Shown here: in pieces, positions 26,750 to 29,915 of the stretch
Layout of the letters: every line of letters starts with the position of its first letter
Position numbering within the stretch: position 1 is the first letter of the stretch
Source of the DNA: a virus
Virus record (IMG/VR): IMGVR_UViG_3300026075_000030
Location: 1-29,915 of that record
DNA: 29,915 nucleotides
Strand: one strand, 5' to 3'
Position numbers and translations under genes: made by a program
The notes under the pieces: generated by a model
Seen by the model: the letters and a program-made list of their open reading frames with translations, nothing else
Databases searched by the model: none
What the model was told of the DNA's origin: nothing

Positions 26750-27993
26750 TGGCCACCACCTGGGGCACCGTGACCGTGGGCCGGCTCACGCTCCGGGAGG
26801 GTTTCACCCTCACGGCCGCCCGGAACGCCAGCACCGGGGACCGGACGCTGACCATGACCGGTGAGGAGTCCAGCCCACCGAACACCCTGGCCGAGGTGGC
26901 CCAGCGCCAGGAGGATCTTCTGGGCCTCCTCGGTCGCTACGTGCCGGTAACTTTCACGGACAAGACCGACCACAACGGGTTTTATCTGGTCAATGACGTG
27001 GACGCCGGACCCCTGACGAACTGGGGTAACGAGGTGGTCAAGTTCTCGTGGCAGATTCAGGCCACGAGGGTGGGCCCGGAGAACGCTGTGGACGTCTCCA
27101 GCCGCGTGACCGGCGTCGCGCGTACCAACGACTTCGGGCTCTCGGGGGAGCGCTGGCACGCGCCGGCCGCGAGCGCCTACGCCTACTTCACCGGGGTAGG
27201 CTCCCAGCCGTCGGGCTCGGTGGCGCGCGCCATCGCGGACGGCGGCCAGCTCGTGGTCTACCGGGGCGTGCCGGCGTCCGCCAGCCCCCGGTGGGGCGTC
27301 ACCCTGACGAACTACCAGCGGGGCCGTGTACGCGTCCTCCTGGCCGGCGTAGAGCGCACCGGGGCCAACCTCTCGGCCTCGGCCGCCAGCGGCTCCTGGA
27401 GCCTGGAGAACGCGCTGGTGCGCGTCGGCCAGGCCGCCTCGGCTACGTTCACGGTCTCGGCCTGGGACGGGTCGACCTGGGACGCCATCGACTGGAACGT
27501 CTCGGTGACCGGTTCGGCCACGGGCGGCCTCACGAGCTGGGACGCCGTGACAGTCCTCCGGAACGATTACGAGCTGGGCACCGTGCGGCTGGTCAAGGCC
27601 ACGGCCGGAGCGTCCGGCGTCGGGCGCGCCATCCTGGACTTGACGCTCCGGCGCGGCTCCCGGTTCGTGGAGGCGACCCTTCAGACCGACGCGAGCACGA
27701 CGGTAGGCGTCTACCGGTCCACGAACGAGGCCGGCACGGCGCCGGCCAGCGGCGGCCACGTCACGGCGACGGCCAACGATGCGGCCGGCAACCGCTACGT
27801 GGTGATCGCTCCCCGGACGTTCACGGCCATGACCACGGTCGGCGGCATCACCAAGAGCGCGGCCACCCGGCTGGACTTCGGCATCGGTTCGGTGGTCGGG
27901 GGCTCGGCCGCGCCGTCCGGCGACAGCGCCAGCGCGATGGTGGCTCAGTACCTCACCGCGATGGGCCTGGAGGACATGGTGGTGGTTCGGTGA
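26749..27993 (+). CDS. Distal tail / minor tail protein (414 aa)
   Basis: ATG in TGATG overlap with the tape measure gene. Beta-rich throughout, with early GTVTVGRLTLREGFTLTAARNASTGDRTLTMTGEE and a later YLVNDVDAGPLTNWG region reminiscent of distal tail (Dit-like) N-terminal domains. The C-terminal two-thirds look like a galectin/carbohydrate-binding beta domain (SWSLENALVRVGQAASATFTV). The place after the tape measure supports a baseplate hub role. Stop overlaps the next GTG. Confidence 0.7.
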   Translation: MATTWGTVTVGRLTLREGFTLTAARNASTGDRTLTMTGEESSPPNTLAEVAQRQEDLLGLLGRYVPVTFTDKTDHNGFYLVNDVDAGPLTNWGNEVVKFSWQIQATRVGPENAVDVSSRVTGVARTNDFGLSGERWHAPAASAYAYFTGVGSQPSGSVARAIADGGQLVVYRGVPASASPRWGVTLTNYQRGRVRVLLAGVERTGANLSASAASGSWSLENALVRVGQAASATFTVSAWDGSTWDAIDWNVSVTGSATGGLTSWDAVTVLRNDYELGTVRLVKATAGASGVGRAILDLTLRRGSRFVEATLQTDASTTVGVYRSTNEAGTAPASGGHVTATANDAAGNRYVVIAPRTFTAMTTVGGITKSAATRLDFGIGSVVGGSAAPSGDSASAMVAQYLTAMGLEDMVVVR

Positions 27994-29915
27994 GCGTCAC
28001 CGAGGTCCGACAGGCTCTCGGCTCCTGGCAACTCTCGCTCGACGCGAACACGCCGGCCGACGTCCTGGACGCGCTCACCCCGTTCGGGCACCTGGTGATC
28101 GTGCCCGGCCGCATGACGTCGGGCGACATCCAGGCGACCGGGGACGCGCTCCTGACGGCCGCCCGCTACGTCGGTGTGCTCCGGGGCCGGGAGGCCGGGG
28201 GAGAGGCCGGCAGGGCCGTCCTGAAGGGCGCCGGGATGGCGTTCTGGCTGGGCGACGAGGACGGCAAGGGCTACGTGTACGAGAGCACCCTGACGGCCTC
28301 GGGGACGTTCTCCTCCACCGTGTCCCAGCTCCTGGCCCCGGTGCTCAGCGTCTCCACGGGCGTTCTCACAGCCGTACCGGGCGACGGCGGCGCCTTCACC
28401 TCGCGGCACATCTACGTGAGCCCTCGCGAGGCCCTGACCTACGTGACGGACAGCTTCAGCTCCTCCACTGTGCCGGTGGGCTGGCGCGTCAACGGTGACG
28501 GCACGGTGGACGCCGGCCCCGAGTCGGCGCTGTACCGCACGACCCCGGTGGCCATGCTCGTGGCCAAGGACGACGACGAGGGCCGAGACCTGGCCATCGT
28601 GGGGATGCGCGGGAACCTGGAGCTGGAGTCCGACCTGACGGACTACACCACGCGCGTCGTCCTGCTGGCCGAGGGCGAGGAGAACGCCACGGCCACGGGC
28701 TCGGCCACGCTGGGCGCTGTCCCGTACAAGGACATTCGGGGTAATACGGTCAAGTTCACCCGGCTGGTGTCGGAGGACCAGACCAGCTCGGGGAACGCCA
28801 CGGTGCGCGCCCAGCTCCAGCTCAACCGCTTCAGCGGGCCGCGCTACGCCGTGACCCTGGACACCAGCCAGTACGACGTCAAGGGCGAGTTCGTGGTGGG
28901 CGACACCATCATGATCTTTGACCCGGCCGTGGGCTTCATCGACCTGGCGCGCGAGCAGGTGTACCGGGGCCTGGTGATCAACCCGATGTTCGTCCAGGTC
29001 ACCGAGATGACCTGGCCAGTCCAGGAGGACTGGACCGTTGCCTATCGGGACGGCAACGGGGTGTGGACGGACCTCTCGGCCTACTACGTGCCCGAGGGCG
29101 GCGCCACCACGGTGGTGGTCGGCCAGTTCTCCCGGGACATCCTGGCGAACAGCTTCCAGCAGGTGGGCTCTCGGCCGCTCCCGGACGCGTCGATCCCGGC
29201 CACGCCGGCCTTCAGCGCGAGCGCGACGTCCGCCTACTTGTCCGAGCTGGACGGCAGCAGCGACACCAAGGCCGTGATCCAGCTCACCTGGAACACGCCG
29301 CTGAACAGCGACGGCTCCACGGTGGTCGACGGAGACCACTACACCTTGCGCTACCGGCCGGTAACGATCACCCCCTACTCGGCCACGCACCTCCAGATGG
29401 CGTCCAAGCACCATGACCAGCTCCTCACCCACCAACAGCCGCTCATTCCGGCCATCGTGGACACGAACTGGCACCTGGTGTTCGTCCCCTGGGGCACCAA
29501 CACGGCCTTGGTGTCGGAGCTGACCCCCGGCGTCCGGTACGAGTTCCAGGTCCAGGCGACCGACGGCGCGTCGCCACCGAACAGCTCGGCCTTCAGCGCC
29601 TCGTGGATCGTGCCGGCGGCGCTCGACAACCTGGCGCCGGCTCAGCCGGCGGCGCCCGAAGTGGCCGGCTCCCAGGTCTCTATCCAGGTCGTCCACCGGC
29701 TCGGCGCGAACAGTGGTGGAACGTTCAACCTGGACGCGGACCTGGACCACCTGGAGGTCCACGTCTCGGGTGACCCGGCGTTCGCCCCGGACGACTCCAC
29801 GCGCGTCGGCAAGCTGATGGCCAACGTGGCCCTGATGCGCGCCGGTATCCCGGTGGTGGGCACGTTCCCGATCCCCCAGGTGGACGGCGTCCAGGTCAAG
29901 GTCGTGGCCGTCGAT
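27990..29915 (+). CDS. Tail-associated / baseplate protein with FN3-like domain, runs off right edge (642+ aa)
   Basis: GTG overlaps the distal tail stop (GTGA). The reading frame is open to the window end, so the C-terminus is missing. The N-terminal 350 residues are beta-rich with a tail-tip-like layout (LVIVPGRMTSGDIQATGDALLTAARYVGVLRG, and YVSPREALTYVTD). Residues about 405-540 resemble a fibronectin type III domain (TWNTPLNSDGSTVVDGDHYTLRYRP, then LTPGVRYEFQVQATD). It probably forms the tail tip (Tal/minor tail) that touches the host surface. No lysin motif is seen in the visible part. Confidence 0.75.
   Translation, partial: MSVTEVRQALGSWQLSLDANTPADVLDALTPFGHLVIVPGRMTSGDIQATGDALLTAARYVGVLRGREAGGEAGRAVLKGAGMAFWLGDEDGKGYVYESTLTASGTFSSTVSQLLAPVLSVSTGVLTAVPGDGGAFTSRHIYVSPREALTYVTDSFSSSTVPVGWRVNGDGTVDAGPESALYRTTPVAMLVAKDDDEGRDLAIVGMRGNLELESDLTDYTTRVVLLAEGEENATATGSATLGAVPYKDIRGNTVKFTRLVSEDQTSSGNATVRAQLQLNRFSGPRYAVTLDTSQYDVKGEFVVGDTIMIFDPAVGFIDLAREQVYRGLVINPMFVQVTEMTWPVQEDWTVAYRDGNGVWTDLSAYYVPEGGATTVVVGQFSRDILANSFQQVGSRPLPDASIPATPAFSASATSAYLSELDGSSDTKAVIQLTWNTPLNSDGSTVVDGDHYTLRYRPVTITPYSATHLQMASKHHDQLLTHQQPLIPAIVDTNWHLVFVPWGTNTALVSELTPGVRYEFQVQATDGASPPNSSAFSASWIVPAALDNLAPAQPAAPEVAGSQVSIQVVHRLGANSGGTFNLDADLDHLEVHVSGDPAFAPDDSTRVGKLMANVALMRAGIPVVGTFPIPQVDGVQVKVVAVD

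Noticed and set aside
1-29915. tRNA genes, CRISPR arrays, insertion sequences, integrase or attP
   Set aside because: I looked for cloverleaf-like segments, regular spacer-repeat patterns, transposase or integrase motifs and saw none that hold up.

Overview
The window is a piece of a tailed (siphovirus-type) bacteriophage genome from an actinobacterial host, most plausibly Streptomyces or a relative. The DNA is very G+C rich with strong G/C third-position bias. About half of the genes start with GTG, and several promoters look sigma70-like with the start codon 6-8 nt after the -10 box (leaderless). A 14-bp palindrome at 23889-23902 is identical to the parS core that I recall for Streptomyces. 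I see no integrase, repressor, tRNA or CRISPR array, so lifestyle cannot be decided from this piece.

Layout. (1) 1-2580, minus strand: a Spo11/TopoVI-A-like TOPRIM protein, a small membrane-anchored protein, two winged-helix-like proteins sharing an N-terminal peptide, a 55-aa zinc ribbon with its own leaderless promoter, and the N-terminal part of a DEAD/DEAH helicase running off the left edge. (2) 2581-2709: a divergent promoter region in which both -35 boxes fall on one palindrome. (3) 2710-8734, plus strand: four small genes (one zinc-ribbon, one MerR/Xis-like helix-turn-helix), then the replication core of TOPRIM/D5-type primase-helicase, family A DNA polymerase and endonuclease VII-type resolvase, the last two joined by GTGA overlaps. 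A 45-bp inverted repeat inside the primase gene is a candidate origin. (4) 8735-11623: an unknown zinc-finger gene, a helix-turn-helix gene, a 28-aa microprotein, the putative small terminase and four uncharacterised genes. (5) 11623-19486: large terminase, SPP1-type portal, small membrane protein, MuF-type head protein, scaffold, major capsid protein and head-tail connectors. (6) 19490-21836: a moron-like cassette (GDPD-domain protein, DUF6011-type zinc protein, 59-aa protein) with its own promoters and terminators. (7) 21966-29915: HK97 gp10-like protein, tail terminator, two small genes, major tail protein, tail-assembly chaperones with a -1 frameshift, tape measure, distal tail protein and a large FN3-containing tail protein cut by the right edge.

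The genes fit one programme: the minus-strand and 2.7-8.7 kb blocks handle DNA metabolism, and the block from 9.9 kb rightward packages DNA and builds head and tail in the usual siphovirus order. Repeated signals cut across this order: a promoter/operator family with core CTGAATGATGTTAAGGT (four copies), a leader motif GGACCGACA lying 14-54 nt before start codons (seven copies), and a peptide tag of the form SPAR-D/N-GGT-x-PP shared by five otherwise unrelated small proteins. These, with the parS site and the inverted repeat in the primase gene, are the most unusual content.
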